Shown: positions 23,075-31,337 of the stretch, piece after piece
Position numbering within the stretch: the stretch's first letter is position 1
Layout of the letters: the number at the start of each line of letters is the position of its first letter
NCBI RefSeq assembly: GCF_019931675.1
Contig: NZ_CP082922.1
Coordinates: 806,001-870,000, forward strand
Length of the DNA: 64,000 nucleotides
Direction of reading: 5' to 3'
Source: Nocardioides rotundus
GTDB lineage: Bacteria > Actinomycetota > Actinomycetes > Propionibacteriales > Nocardioidaceae
Position numbers and translations under genes: made by a program
Notes under the pieces: generated by a model
The model's database searches: none
The model's input: the letters and a program-made list of their open reading frames with translations, nothing else
Told to the model about the DNA's origin: nothing

Positions 23075-23698
23075 ATGGCGCGGTACGTCGACATCCACCC
23101 GGTCAACCCACAGGCCCGGCTGATCTCCCAGGTCGTCGACGCGCTGGCCGACGACGCGCTGATCGCCTACCCCACCGACTCCGGGTACGCCCTCGGCTGC
23201 CGGCTGGGCAACCGCGACGGCCGGGACCGGATCCTGCGGATCCGCGACCTCGACGAGAAGCACCACTTCACCCTGATGTGCCGCGACTTCGCCCAGCTCG
23301 GGCAGTTCGTGCACGTGGACAACAACGCGTTCCGGTCGGTGAAGGCCAGCACGCCGGGGCCGTACACGTTCATCCTGCCGGCTACCTCCGAGGTGCCGAA
23401 GCGGCTGATGCACCCCAAGAAGCGCACGGTGGGCGTCCGGATCCCCGACCACGTCGTCGACCAGGCGCTGCTCGAGGCCCACGGTGAGCCGCTGCTGACC
23501 AGCACGCTGATCCTGCCCGGCGAGAGCGAGGCCCGCACCCAGGGCTGGGAGGTCAAGGAGGAGCTGGACCACCAGGTCGACCTGGTCATCGACGCGGGCG
23601 AGGTGACCGCGGAGCCGACCACGGTGGTCGACTGGTCCGAGGGGTTCCCTGAGGTGCGCCGCTACGGCGCCGGCGACCCGGCGCGCTTCGAGGGCTGA
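23075..23698 (+). CDS. YciO/YrdC/Sua5-family protein
   Basis: A 207-aa member of the YrdC fold that binds RNA and nucleotides. AYPTDSGYALGC (residues 29-40), HFTLMCRDF (the position of the KxR/SxN region in YrdC) and KKRTVGVRIPDH identify the YciO branch rather than the threonylcarbamoyl-AMP synthase Sua5/TsaC branch. A role in t6A tRNA modification is therefore possible but not shown. It is probably co-transcribed with ispH. Confidence 0.83.
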   Translation: MARYVDIHPVNPQARLISQVVDALADDALIAYPTDSGYALGCRLGNRDGRDRILRIRDLDEKHHFTLMCRDFAQLGQFVHVDNNAFRSVKASTPGPYTFILPATSEVPKRLMHPKKRTVGVRIPDHVVDQALLEAHGEPLLTSTLILPGESEARTQGWEVKEELDHQVDLVIDAGEVTAEPTTVVDWSEGFPEVRRYGAGDPARFEG

Positions 23699-23719
23699 GG
23701 CTGCTGGAGCCGGTGGCGG

Positions 23720-24133
23720 TCAGTGCCGGGTGAGCAGGCGGTGCCGGTAGGCCAGCACGCCCAGGCACACGGCATAGCCGGCGGCCAGCGCGGCCGAGTG
23801 GCGCGCCAGCCCGGAGATCACCGCCTGGGTCGGGCCGTCGCCCACGGCGGCGATGCTGGTGCGCTCGGTGAACGCCAGCAGCACGAAGACGCCGAGCATC
23901 ATCAGCGGCGGCAGCACGCCGACGGTGAAGAAGTCGTGCGGGCGGACGCGCAGCGCCAGGAACAGGCACAGCGCAATGAAGCACAGATCGAAGAAGATGC
24001 TCACCCGGCCCGAGAGCAGCACGTCGAGGGCGGTGACGCTGAGGGCGATCGCGACGCCGAGCACCGCGACCTCGTGGCCGGGCTCGCGGCCCTGCTCCCA
24101 CAGGCTGGGTGCGCCGGTGACCTGCACGTTCAC
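23720..24133 (-). CDS. DUF6542-like four-helix membrane protein
   Basis: A small integral membrane protein of about 137 aa with four hydrophobic stretches (AVLGVAIALSVTALDVLL, IFFDLCFIALCLFLAL, FFTVGVLPPLMMLGVFVLLA, SAALAAGYAVCLGVLA). It resembles DUF6542, which often lies near xseA/ispH in actinobacteria. The GTG at 24133 is chosen because a TAGCGT box (24146-24141) lies 7 nt upstream; the GTG at 24142 would overlap that box. Function unknown. Confidence 0.65.
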   Translation of the reverse strand: MNVQVTGAPSLWEQGREPGHEVAVLGVAIALSVTALDVLLSGRVSIFFDLCFIALCLFLALRVRPHDFFTVGVLPPLMMLGVFVLLAFTERTSIAAVGDGPTQAVISGLARHSAALAAGYAVCLGVLAYRHRLLTRH

Positions 24134-24155
24134 GCCTGCCACGCTAGGCCCATCC

Positions 24156-25220
24156 TCACGCCCCGTGCGCGCGGCGCGCCGGGGTCTCGTCGGCTTCCGT
24201 GGCCAGGGTCAGCGCGCGCGGCACCGCGTCCACCCGGTCCGGCGACGACGTCTCGGGCAGGTCGCCGAGGTCGCCCAGCCGGCGGGCGGAGACCAGGACG
24301 CGACTCTCCAGCGAGCCGATCGCCGCGTTGTAGGCCTCCACGGAGGCCCGCAGGGACCGGCCGACCTTGTCCAGGTGGCCGGCCATCGTGCCCAGCCGCT
24401 CGTGCAGCTCCCGGCCGAGGCGGTGCACCTCGCGGGCGTCCTCGGCGAGCGCCTCGTGCCGCCAGCCCTGCGCGACGGTGCGCAACAGGGCGACCAGCGT
24501 CGTGGGACTGGCCAGGACCACCTGCCGGGTCGCCGCGTGGTCGAGCAGGTCGCGGTCCTGCTCCAGCGCGGCGGACAAGATGGCCTCGCCGGGCACGAAC
24601 AGCACCACGAACTCCGGCGCCGCGGGCAACGCGGTCCAGTAGCGCTTGGAGGCCAGCTGCTCCACGTGGGTGCGCAGCTGGCGGGCGTGCCGGGTCAGGG
24701 CGGCGGTCCGATCGGCGTCGTCGGTGGCCTCCACGCCGTCGAGGAACGCGTCGAGCGGCACCTTGGCGTCCACGACGATGCTGCGCCCGCCGGCCAGGTG
24801 CACGACCAGGTCGGGGCGCAGCGCGCCGCCCTCGAGCCGGTGCTGCTCGGTGAAGTCGCACCGGTCGGTCAGGCCGGCCAGCTCGACGGTGCGGCGCAGG
24901 GTCATCTCGCCCCACCGCCCGCGCACCTGCGGCTTGCGCAGGGCGGTGCTGAGCGCGCCCGTCTCACGCCGCAGCGACTCGGTGGCGTGCTGCACGCCGA
25001 GCACCTGTTGGGTGAACTCGCCCTGCCATCGGGCCCGGGCCCGGTCCAGCTCGTGCAGCTGGTCGCCCAGCCGGTCGAGCCCCTGGAGCACCTCGGCCCG
25101 GTCGACGAGCTCGCGGGTCGCGGCGGGCCGGGACCGGGCCCAGAGCACGCCCAGCGCGCCGCCGAGCAGCAGCCCGAGGGCGAGCACGAGCGCCAGGGGA
25201 AGGAGCGTGGTGGTGTTCAT
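24156..25220 (-). CDS. rmuC: DNA recombination protein RmuC
   Basis: A 354-aa member of the RmuC family, which limits inversion-type recombination at short repeats. It has an N-terminal membrane anchor (TTLLPLALVLALGLLLGGALGVL), a coiled-coil section (about 35-95) and the PD-(D/E)XK-like core: GRWGEMTLRRTVELAG, RPDLVVHLAGG, VVDAKVPLDAF. The start at 25220 (MNTTTLL) is preferred over 25250, since it puts the anchor at the N-terminus. Confidence 0.9.
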   Translation of the reverse strand: MNTTTLLPLALVLALGLLLGGALGVLWARSRPAATRELVDRAEVLQGLDRLGDQLHELDRARARWQGEFTQQVLGVQHATESLRRETGALSTALRKPQVRGRWGEMTLRRTVELAGLTDRCDFTEQHRLEGGALRPDLVVHLAGGRSIVVDAKVPLDAFLDGVEATDDADRTAALTRHARQLRTHVEQLASKRYWTALPAAPEFVVLFVPGEAILSAALEQDRDLLDHAATRQVVLASPTTLVALLRTVAQGWRHEALAEDAREVHRLGRELHERLGTMAGHLDKVGRSLRASVEAYNAAIGSLESRVLVSARRLGDLGDLPETSSPDRVDAVPRALTLATEADETPARRAHGA

Positions 25221-25285
25221 GGCGGGCATCCTGCCCGGGACCGCCGACACTTCGTGGGACGTCCGTCCGCGTAGGCTCTCCGCCG

Positions 25286-26527
25286 ATGAAGACCGGGCTG
25301 CGCTCCACCTCCGCTCTGGCCGTCGGCTCGGCCGCCAACGGCGTGCTCGCCTACGTCTTCTTCGCGCTCACCACCCGGGGACTCGGCGCGGAGGCCGCCG
25401 CCCCGGTGTCGGTGCTCTGGGCGTGGTGGGCCTTCGCGGCCGCCGCCTTCACCTTCCCCGTGCAGCACTGGATCGCCCGGTCCGTCGCGACCCACGGCGG
25501 CGAGGGCGGTGTCCGCGCCGCGCTGGCCCGCGTCGCCGTGCTCGTCGTGCTGGTCTCGCTGGTCGTGGGCGGGGCGGCCTGGCTGCTGCGGCAGCCGTTG
25601 TTCGGCAGCGACGGTACGGCGTTCCCGCTGCTCGCCGCCGCCGTCACCGCGGCCTCGGCCCTCACCGGCTACGTCCGCGGAGTGTTGACCGGGCGGCGCC
25701 GCTTCGGCGCCGTGGCGGTCGCCCTCACCGCGGAGAACGGGCTCCGGGCGGTGCTCGCCGCGGCGCTCATGGTGGCCGGGGTCGGCGACCCGCTGGCCTA
25801 CGGGCTCGCGCTGCTGGTCGGCTTCGCCGGCGCGCTGGTGTGGCCCTCGACCCTGCGGCTGCACGAGGACGGCACCGGCCCGGCCGACGGCACCCTGGCC
25901 TTCCTCTCCGGCGCGGCCGGCGGCCAGCTGGTCGGCCAGGCGGTGCTGACCGGCGGCCCGGTCGTGCTGTCCCTCGCTTCGGGGGCCCCGCACGAGGTGA
26001 CGGCGCTCTTCGCCGGGCTCGCGCTCTTCCGCGCGCCCTACACGCTCGCGATCGGCATGGTCGCCCAGCTCACGGGATGGGTCACCGGCCTGCTGGTCGC
26101 CCGGGACTGGGCGGCTCTGGCCCGGGCCCGCTGGCTGCTCCGCCTCGCGGTCGTCGCCGGCACCCTGCTGGCGGTGCCGGTCGGCTGGTGGGTCGGGCCG
26201 CCGCTGCTGCGGCTGGTCTTCGGCGCCGACATACGACTCGGCAGCGCCGACTGCGCCCTGATCGCCGTCGGCAGCGCGCTCGCCCTCGTCAACCTGGTCG
26301 CGACGGTGATGCTGCTGGCCCAGGGCCGGACCCCCGTCCTCGTGGTCACCTGGCTGGCCGCCCTGCTCCCCGGCGCCGCGGTGCTCGCGCTGCGGAGCGG
26401 CGAGGAGCCGCTCACCACCGTCTGCCTGGCGTTCCTGGTGGTAGAGGCGGCCGCCACCCTCGGCCTGCTGTGGGAGGAGTGGCGCGGCGTACGGCGGCTT
26501 CGCCGGCGGGCCGAGCAGCCCGCCTGA
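25286..26527 (+). CDS. Wzx/MATE-like polysaccharide flippase
   Basis: A 413-aa protein with about 12 predicted membrane helices and few charged loops, of the lipopolysaccharide/teichoic-type flippase superfamily. No single motif proves substrate. The TAGGCT box at 25272-25277 is 8 nt before the ATG. It converges on the WecE-like aminotransferase gene (6-bp gap), which together with the sulfotransferase and glycosyltransferase genes suggests export of a lipid-linked glycan. Confidence 0.68.
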   Translation: MKTGLRSTSALAVGSAANGVLAYVFFALTTRGLGAEAAAPVSVLWAWWAFAAAAFTFPVQHWIARSVATHGGEGGVRAALARVAVLVVLVSLVVGGAAWLLRQPLFGSDGTAFPLLAAAVTAASALTGYVRGVLTGRRRFGAVAVALTAENGLRAVLAAALMVAGVGDPLAYGLALLVGFAGALVWPSTLRLHEDGTGPADGTLAFLSGAAGGQLVGQAVLTGGPVVLSLASGAPHEVTALFAGLALFRAPYTLAIGMVAQLTGWVTGLLVARDWAALARARWLLRLAVVAGTLLAVPVGWWVGPPLLRLVFGADIRLGSADCALIAVGSALALVNLVATVMLLAQGRTPVLVVTWLAALLPGAAVLALRSGEEPLTTVCLAFLVVEAAATLGLLWEEWRGVRRLRRRAEQPA

Positions 26528-26533
26528 GCGGGG

Positions 26534-27676
26534 TCAGCCGCGCATCGCGGCGGTCAGCGACGCCATCACGCGCTCGACGTCGGCGTCGCTCAGGGCGTTG
26601 TGGAAGGGCAGCCGCAGCAGCCGCCGGCTGATGTCGGTGCTCACCGGGCACTCGGTCTCCCGGGCTGAGAACCGCACCCCCGCGGGCGCGCTGTGCAGCG
26701 GCACGTAGTGGAAGGTCGTCTGGATCCCGTCGTCCTTCATCGCCGCCATCACCCGCGTGCGGGTCTCGTGGTCGGGCATCAGCAGGTGGAACAGGTGGTA
26801 GGCCGGCACACAGTGGTCGGGCACGACGGGCAGGCTGAAGCCGAGCTCGCCGGCGTACGGCGCCAGCCCCTCGGTGTAGGCGTCGTAGATCGCCTTCCGG
26901 CGGGCCTGGATGGACTCCGCGTGCTCCAGCTGCGCGGTGAGGTAGCCCGCGAGCACCTCGGCGAGCGCGAAGGAGGAGCCGGTGTCGCGCCAGGAGTACT
27001 TGTCCACCATCCCCTGGAAGAACGCGCGCCGGTCGGTCCCCTTCTCATAGAGCACCCAGGCGCGCGCGTCGTCGGCCTCGTCGTTGAGCACCAGCGCCCC
27101 GCCCTCCCCGCACACGATGTTCTTGGTGTCGTGGAAGCTCTGGGTGGCGAACCGGCCGAGGCTGCCCAGCGGCTGGTCGCGCCACCGGCCGAAGAGCCCG
27201 TGTGCGTTGTCCTCGACCACGGCCACGTCCGGCCGGTCGGCGAGGACGGCGCGCAGCCCGTCCATGTCCGCGGCGACGCCCGCGTAGTGCACCACGACGA
27301 CGGCGCGCACCGTGTCGTCGAGCAGCTCGGCCACCGATGCGGGGTCCGGCCCCAGCGTCTCCGGCTCGATGTCGCAGAACAGGATGCGCGCACCCTCGCG
27401 GGCGAACGCGAGCGCGGAGGAGGTGAAGGTGTAGGACGGCACGATCACCGTGTCGCCGGGCTGCAGGTCGAGCAGCAGCGCACTCAGCTCCAGGGCGGTC
27501 GTGCAGGAGGTGGTCAGCAGGGCGTCGCGCGCGCCGGTCGCCTGCTCCACCAGCTCGGCGGCGCGGGTGGAGAACGGGCCTCCCGAGGAGGTGTGACCGC
27601 TCTCCATGGCGGTCTGCATGTTCTCCAGCTCGCCCCCGACCTGGACGGCGCGGGTGAAGGCGATGGGCTCGGTCAC
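26534..27676 (-). CDS. DegT/DnrJ-family sugar aminotransferase, WecE/RffA-like
   Basis: A 380-aa PLP enzyme that probably aminates a nucleotide-linked 4-keto-6-deoxysugar. GHTSSGGPF (29-37), DNAHGLFG, SFHDTKNIVCGEGG (the PLP lysine is K in DTKN) and EKGTDRRAFFQGMVDKYSWRD closely follow E. coli WecE (dTDP-4-amino-4,6-dideoxygalactose transaminase). The start is the GTG at 27676, overlapping the sulfotransferase stop (GTGA). No nucleotide-sugar epimerase or dehydratase is next to it, so the substrate must come from elsewhere. Confidence 0.87.
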   Translation of the reverse strand: MTEPIAFTRAVQVGGELENMQTAMESGHTSSGGPFSTRAAELVEQATGARDALLTTSCTTALELSALLLDLQPGDTVIVPSYTFTSSALAFAREGARILFCDIEPETLGPDPASVAELLDDTVRAVVVVHYAGVAADMDGLRAVLADRPDVAVVEDNAHGLFGRWRDQPLGSLGRFATQSFHDTKNIVCGEGGALVLNDEADDARAWVLYEKGTDRRAFFQGMVDKYSWRDTGSSFALAEVLAGYLTAQLEHAESIQARRKAIYDAYTEGLAPYAGELGFSLPVVPDHCVPAYHLFHLLMPDHETRTRVMAAMKDDGIQTTFHYVPLHSAPAGVRFSARETECPVSTDISRRLLRLPFHNALSDADVERVMASLTAAMRG

Positions 27677-28440
27677 GAGGTTCCTTCCGGGTCGGTCGTG
27701 GGCCAGGGGAGGGGGCGCCCGAGCAGGTCGGCGAGCGCGGCGTCGCTGTCGGCGAACCAGGCGCGCAGCCGCTGCTCGAGCTCCGACGGCACCGCGGGCG
27801 CGTCGGCGGCGCTGGCGTTGACGGGGGAGTCCGCAGCCGAGGGGCGGAACGCGTCGTCGACCCCGAGGAACCGGTAGGTCCCGCCGATCGCGTCGCGGTC
27901 GGCGGCCAGGTCCTCGAGGAACCCGATCCGCAGGTCCTCGCCGTACTCCTCCAGCCAGGGGTGCAGGTAGTCGACGTAGCGCCCGCGCTGGAGGTAGGCG
28001 AAGGGGGAGACCGACGTGCCGTTGCCGTCCCACGCGTCGGGGGCTTCGGCGAGCCCGGCCTCCAGCGCCTCGGCCAGCGGGCGCCGCTCCAGCCCGTTGT
28101 CGCTGCTGAAGGCCCAGTTGGAGATCGCCCGCTGCACCGGGTCGCGCAGCTGCACGAGCACCAGCGGGCTCCCCAGCATCGCGCGCGCCCGGCCGGCCGC
28201 CTCCGGATGCTCGAGGTAGGAGGTGGACTTGTCGCCGAGGACGTCGGCGTCGCCGGCGTCGGCGAACCAGGTCTCGACGTACCACTCGCGGCCGCGGGCG
28301 GAGAGCTCGGCGTCGATGAACACCTTCGGCTCGGGGCGCGCCGGGCGGGCCATGGCGATCTGCGGGTGGGCGTCCAGCAGCGTGTGCAGGTACGTCGTCC
28401 CGCAGCGCTGGGCGCCGATCACGAGGAGGTGCCGGGTCAC
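27673..28440 (-). CDS. PAPS-dependent sulfotransferase
   Basis: A 255-aa sulfotransferase. The 5'-phosphosulfate loop is GAQRCGTTYLH (residues 9-19) and the 3'-phosphate site is VQLRDPVQRAISNW, both standard for PAPS enzymes. It begins with GTG at 28440, overlapping the glycosyltransferase stop, and overlaps the aminotransferase start. The context suggests that it sulfates a sugar on a surface glycan or glycolipid; the acceptor is unknown. Confidence 0.85.
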   Translation of the reverse strand: MTRHLLVIGAQRCGTTYLHTLLDAHPQIAMARPARPEPKVFIDAELSARGREWYVETWFADAGDADVLGDKSTSYLEHPEAAGRARAMLGSPLVLVQLRDPVQRAISNWAFSSDNGLERRPLAEALEAGLAEAPDAWDGNGTSVSPFAYLQRGRYVDYLHPWLEEYGEDLRIGFLEDLAADRDAIGGTYRFLGVDDAFRPSAADSPVNASAADAPAVPSELEQRLRAWFADSDAALADLLGRPLPWPTTDPEGTS

Positions 28441-29390
28441 TCGGCGCGCCCCTTGAGGTGGTAGATCTCGGTGGCGCTGACCGCGTTGAGGGTGCGGACG
28501 AGGTACTCGCCGAGCATCGAGAGCATGCCGATGGTGAAGCCGTTGAAGACCGAGAGCAGCACGATGGTGGACGTCCAGCCGGGGGTCCGGATCTGCCCCA
28601 GCAGGCCGAGCACGAGGTAGACGGCGCCGATCAGGAAGCCGACGCCGGCGACCCCGAAGCCGATCGTCGCCAGCGTGCGCAGCGGCCAGCTGGAGTAGCT
28701 GAACAGGATGGTCAGCACCAGCTTGAGGATGCGGGAGAAGCTGTAGTTGCTCTGGCCCTCGGCGCGCGACTCGTGTCGCACCAGGACGTTGGCGCGGTGG
28801 GAGGAGTAGAGCAGCGCCTGCCCGGTGATGTAGGGGTGAGCGGTGCGGGAGGCGGAGATCCGATCCACCACGTCGCGGCGCAGGATCCGGAAGTTGGACA
28901 CGACCAGGTCGTCGGGCAGGCCGAAGATGTTCTTGTTCATCATCCCGATCACCTTCGTGCCCAGCCGCCGGTAGCCGGCCGCCTGCTTCTGCTCGAACTG
29001 GGCGAAGACGCAGTCGTAGCCCTCCATTGCCTTGTCGATCAGCACCAGCGCCTGGTCGGGCGGGTTCTGCAGGTCGTCGTCCATGGTGATGACGTAGTCG
29101 CCACGGGACTCGCGGAAGCCGGCGAGGTTCGCGGTGTGCTGGCCGTAGTTGTGCAGCAGGTTGAGCGCCACGACCTCGTCGTACTCCTGGGCCTTGGCCT
29201 CCAGCACGGGCCAGACGTTGTCCGGGGAGCCGTCGTTGACCAGCACCAGCTCCAGCCGCAGTCCGGCCTCGCGGAAGGTGCGGACGACCTCGTCGACGGT
29301 GCGGCCGACGAACGCCTCGGAGTTGTAGACGGGGATGACGACGGAGTAGAGGAAGGCGTGCTTGTCCAGCACGTCGGGGGCCGCGGTCAT
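28437..29390 (-). CDS. Polyprenyl-phosphate glycosyltransferase (GT2, ArnC/GtrB-like)
   Basis: A 317-aa family 2 glycosyltransferase: YSVVIPVYNSE, LVLVNDGSPDN and the metal-binding MDDDLQNPP. Two C-terminal helices (LATIGFGVAGVGFLIGAVYL and STIVLLSVFNGFTIGML) anchor it to the membrane, as in ArnC/GtrB enzymes that load sugars on undecaprenyl phosphate. The start at 29390 (MTAAPDV) is preferred over 29408. It is the first gene of the three-gene glycan operon. Confidence 0.87.
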   Translation of the reverse strand: MTAAPDVLDKHAFLYSVVIPVYNSEAFVGRTVDEVVRTFREAGLRLELVLVNDGSPDNVWPVLEAKAQEYDEVVALNLLHNYGQHTANLAGFRESRGDYVITMDDDLQNPPDQALVLIDKAMEGYDCVFAQFEQKQAAGYRRLGTKVIGMMNKNIFGLPDDLVVSNFRILRRDVVDRISASRTAHPYITGQALLYSSHRANVLVRHESRAEGQSNYSFSRILKLVLTILFSYSSWPLRTLATIGFGVAGVGFLIGAVYLVLGLLGQIRTPGWTSTIVLLSVFNGFTIGMLSMLGEYLVRTLNAVSATEIYHLKGRAE

Positions 29391-29412
29391 GGTGTCCGAT
29401 CCTCGCACAGGG

Positions 29413-30192
29413 TCAAGCGATCTCGACGATCACCGGGGCGTGGTCCGACGGGCTGCTCGAGCCCTGGGCGGGGTCCCGCTCGTCCCGGTCGATGCTCGCG
29501 CCGGTGATCCGGGCGGCGAGCCCTGGGGAGGCCAGTGCGAAGTCGATCTTCAGGCCGCGGTCGCGCTCGAAGCGCTGGCGGTAGTAGTCCCAGTAGGTGT
29601 AGCCCGGTGCGTGCTCGCGGGTCACCTCGGCGTAGCCGTCGTCGATCAGCGCTTGGAAGGCCGCCCGCTCGGCCGGGGTGACGTGCGTGGAGCGACGGAA
29701 CTGTGCCGGGTCGAAGACGTCCTCGTCGGTCGGGGCGACGTTCCAGTCGCCGACCAGTGCGGTCTGCCCGGCCAGCCAGGGCCGGGCGGCCTCCCGCAGC
29801 CGGGCCAGCCACTCGAGCTTGTAGACGTAGTGCGGGTCGTCGGGCTTGCGGCCGTTGGGCACGTACAGGCTCCAGACGCGTACGTCGCCGCACGTCGCCC
29901 CGATCGCCCGTGCCTCGACCGCCCCGTCGTCGCCCCAGCCGGGCTGGCCGGGGAAGCCGCGCTCGACGTCGGCCAGGCCGACCCGGGAGGCGATCGCGAC
30001 GCCGTTCCACTGGTTCAGCCCGTGGACGGCGACCTCGTAGCCGGCACCCTGCAGGCCCAGCAGCGGCAGCTGGTCCTCCCGTGCCTTGGTCTCCTGCAGG
30101 GCCAGCACGTCGATCTCGTGACGGAGGCAGAACGCCTCGACCCGGTCGATGCGGGAGCGGAGGGAGTTGACGTTCCAGGTGGCCAGGCGCAC
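29413..30192 (-). CDS. xthA: Exodeoxyribonuclease III
   Basis: AP endonuclease/3'-exonuclease for base-excision repair, 259 aa. MRLATWNVNSLRSRI, LALQETKA (catalytic Glu), LVGDWNVAPTDEDV and SDHAPVIVEI cover the full EEP active site. The start is the GTG at 30192, with a TAGGCT box 6 nt upstream (30204-30199), indicating a leaderless mRNA. Confidence 0.95.
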   Translation of the reverse strand: MRLATWNVNSLRSRIDRVEAFCLRHEIDVLALQETKAREDQLPLLGLQGAGYEVAVHGLNQWNGVAIASRVGLADVERGFPGQPGWGDDGAVEARAIGATCGDVRVWSLYVPNGRKPDDPHYVYKLEWLARLREAARPWLAGQTALVGDWNVAPTDEDVFDPAQFRRSTHVTPAERAAFQALIDDGYAEVTREHAPGYTYWDYYRQRFERDRGLKIDFALASPGLAARITGASIDRDERDPAQGSSSPSDHAPVIVEIA

Positions 30193-30217
30193 GCGTCGAG
30201 CCTAGAGGCCGGAGGCG

Positions 30218-30300
30218 CTTGCAGAAACATGAAGTGCGAGAAGCTGAGGGTGACAGCGGGGAACGTCCGGGAGTTGGCTTACGTCTCGACAGATTCTCCG
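30218..30300 (+). repeat. Copied upstream region, first protease gene
   Basis: This stretch aligns without gaps to 31223-31305 ahead of the second protease gene. The best conserved blocks are TTGCA at its start, TGAGGGTGACA at 30245-30255 and GGGAGTTGG about 20 nt later. The motif-to-ATG distance is nearly the same in both copies. It is either a shared promoter/operator or duplicated DNA not yet diverged. Confidence 0.7.
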
Positions 30301-30328
30301 CATCCATTCCTTCTCGGGAGGACACTCC

Positions 30329-31147
30329 ATGTTCAAGCCCCTCTCCAAGGCCGGCCTGGTCGCCGCCGCTCTCACCAGCCTGGCCGTCGCCGCCCCGGCC
30401 TCCGCCCAGGTCTCCCAGACCACCAGCGGCGACGTGCCGACGTACAAGGAGTTCCAGTCCAGCACCTACCGGGACGCCGACCGGCAGTACATCGTCAACG
30501 GCGACGAGCCGGTGCGCACCACCGGTGAGCTGCGGGACTTCTACGACCGGATGGTCGGCGGCAAGACCGAGAAGGACGGGCTCATCGTCAACACGGTCAA
30601 CGGCGTGGACGACAAGTGGAGCCAGACCCAGGTCGGCAACCTGACCTACTGCGTGTCCACCCGCTTCGGCACCGACTACACCAACGTCGTCAACGCGATG
30701 AACGCCGGGGCGGCCCTGTGGGAGAGCGCCTCCTCGGCGATCGACTTCCGCTACGTCCCGAGCCAGGACGGCAACTGCACCACGCGCAACACCTCGGTGG
30801 TGTTCTCCGTCGAGCCGACCTCGACGACCTCCTACATCGCCCGTGCGTTCTTCCCCAGCTCGCCGAAGAGCAGCCGCAACGTGCTGGTCAACGCACGCTC
30901 GCTGATGACCGCCGGCTCCTGGACCCCGGGCAACATCATGGGCCACGAGCTCGGCCACACCCTGGGCTTCCGGCACGAGCACACGCGGCCCGAGGCGGGC
31001 ACCTGCTTCGAGGACAACAACTGGCGGCCGCTGACGCCGTACGACTCCTCCTCGATCATGCACTACCCGCAGTGCAACGGCACCTCGTCCAACCTCAGCA
31101 TGACCGCGACCGACCGGGCCGGAGTGCAGGCGCTCTACGGCCAGTGA
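30329..31147 (+). CDS. Secreted zinc metalloprotease (M57/astacin-like), copy 1
   Basis: A 272-aa secreted protease with an N-terminal signal peptide ending at PASA-Q (about residue 26). The extended zinc site HELGHTLGFRHE (206-217) has three histidines and a following Glu, as in astacins and M57 peptidases, and SIMHYP downstream is the Met-turn with the metzincin tyrosine. Two cysteine pairs are likely (YCVST/GNCTT and TCFED/QCNGT). A 31-aa segment after the signal may be an inhibitory prosegment. It is followed by a perfect-palindrome terminator and a paralogue of identical length. Confidence 0.85.
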   Translation: MFKPLSKAGLVAAALTSLAVAAPASAQVSQTTSGDVPTYKEFQSSTYRDADRQYIVNGDEPVRTTGELRDFYDRMVGGKTEKDGLIVNTVNGVDDKWSQTQVGNLTYCVSTRFGTDYTNVVNAMNAGAALWESASSAIDFRYVPSQDGNCTTRNTSVVFSVEPTSTTSYIARAFFPSSPKSSRNVLVNARSLMTAGSWTPGNIMGHELGHTLGFRHEHTRPEAGTCFEDNNWRPLTPYDSSSIMHYPQCNGTSSNLSMTATDRAGVQALYGQ

Positions 31148-31167
31148 GACCGCCCTCCTGACGGGCG

Positions 31168-31207
31168 CGACGACGGCGGCCGGGAGCGCTCCCGGCCGCC
31201 GTCGTCG
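31168..31207 (+). terminator. Perfect 40-bp palindrome terminator
   Basis: The two 20-bp halves (31168-31187 and 31188-31207) are exact reverse complements around AGC-GCT, with arms built on CGACGACGGCGGCC. It starts 20 nt after the first protease stop codon and separates it from the second copy's upstream region. Confidence 0.85.
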
Positions 31208-31222
31208 ACGTGGGCCCGTCGG

Positions 31223-31305
31223 ATTGCATGATTCTGCATTGCACAGACATGAGGGTGACACCGGCGATCTTCAGGGAGTTGGGTGACAGGTCGAAGGTTC
31301 TGCTG
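31223..31305 (+). repeat. Copied upstream region, second protease gene
   Basis: The partner of 30218-30300 in gapless alignment. Conserved blocks are TTGCA, TGAGGGTGACA (31250-31260) and GGGAGTTGG. This copy also has TGCAT/ATGCA-like inverted repeats near 31223-31243 (ATTGCATGATTCTGCATTGC), so an operator is possible. Confidence 0.7.
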
Positions 31306-31337
31306 AGAGAACCCGCCCCCGGGAGGAAGATCCACTC

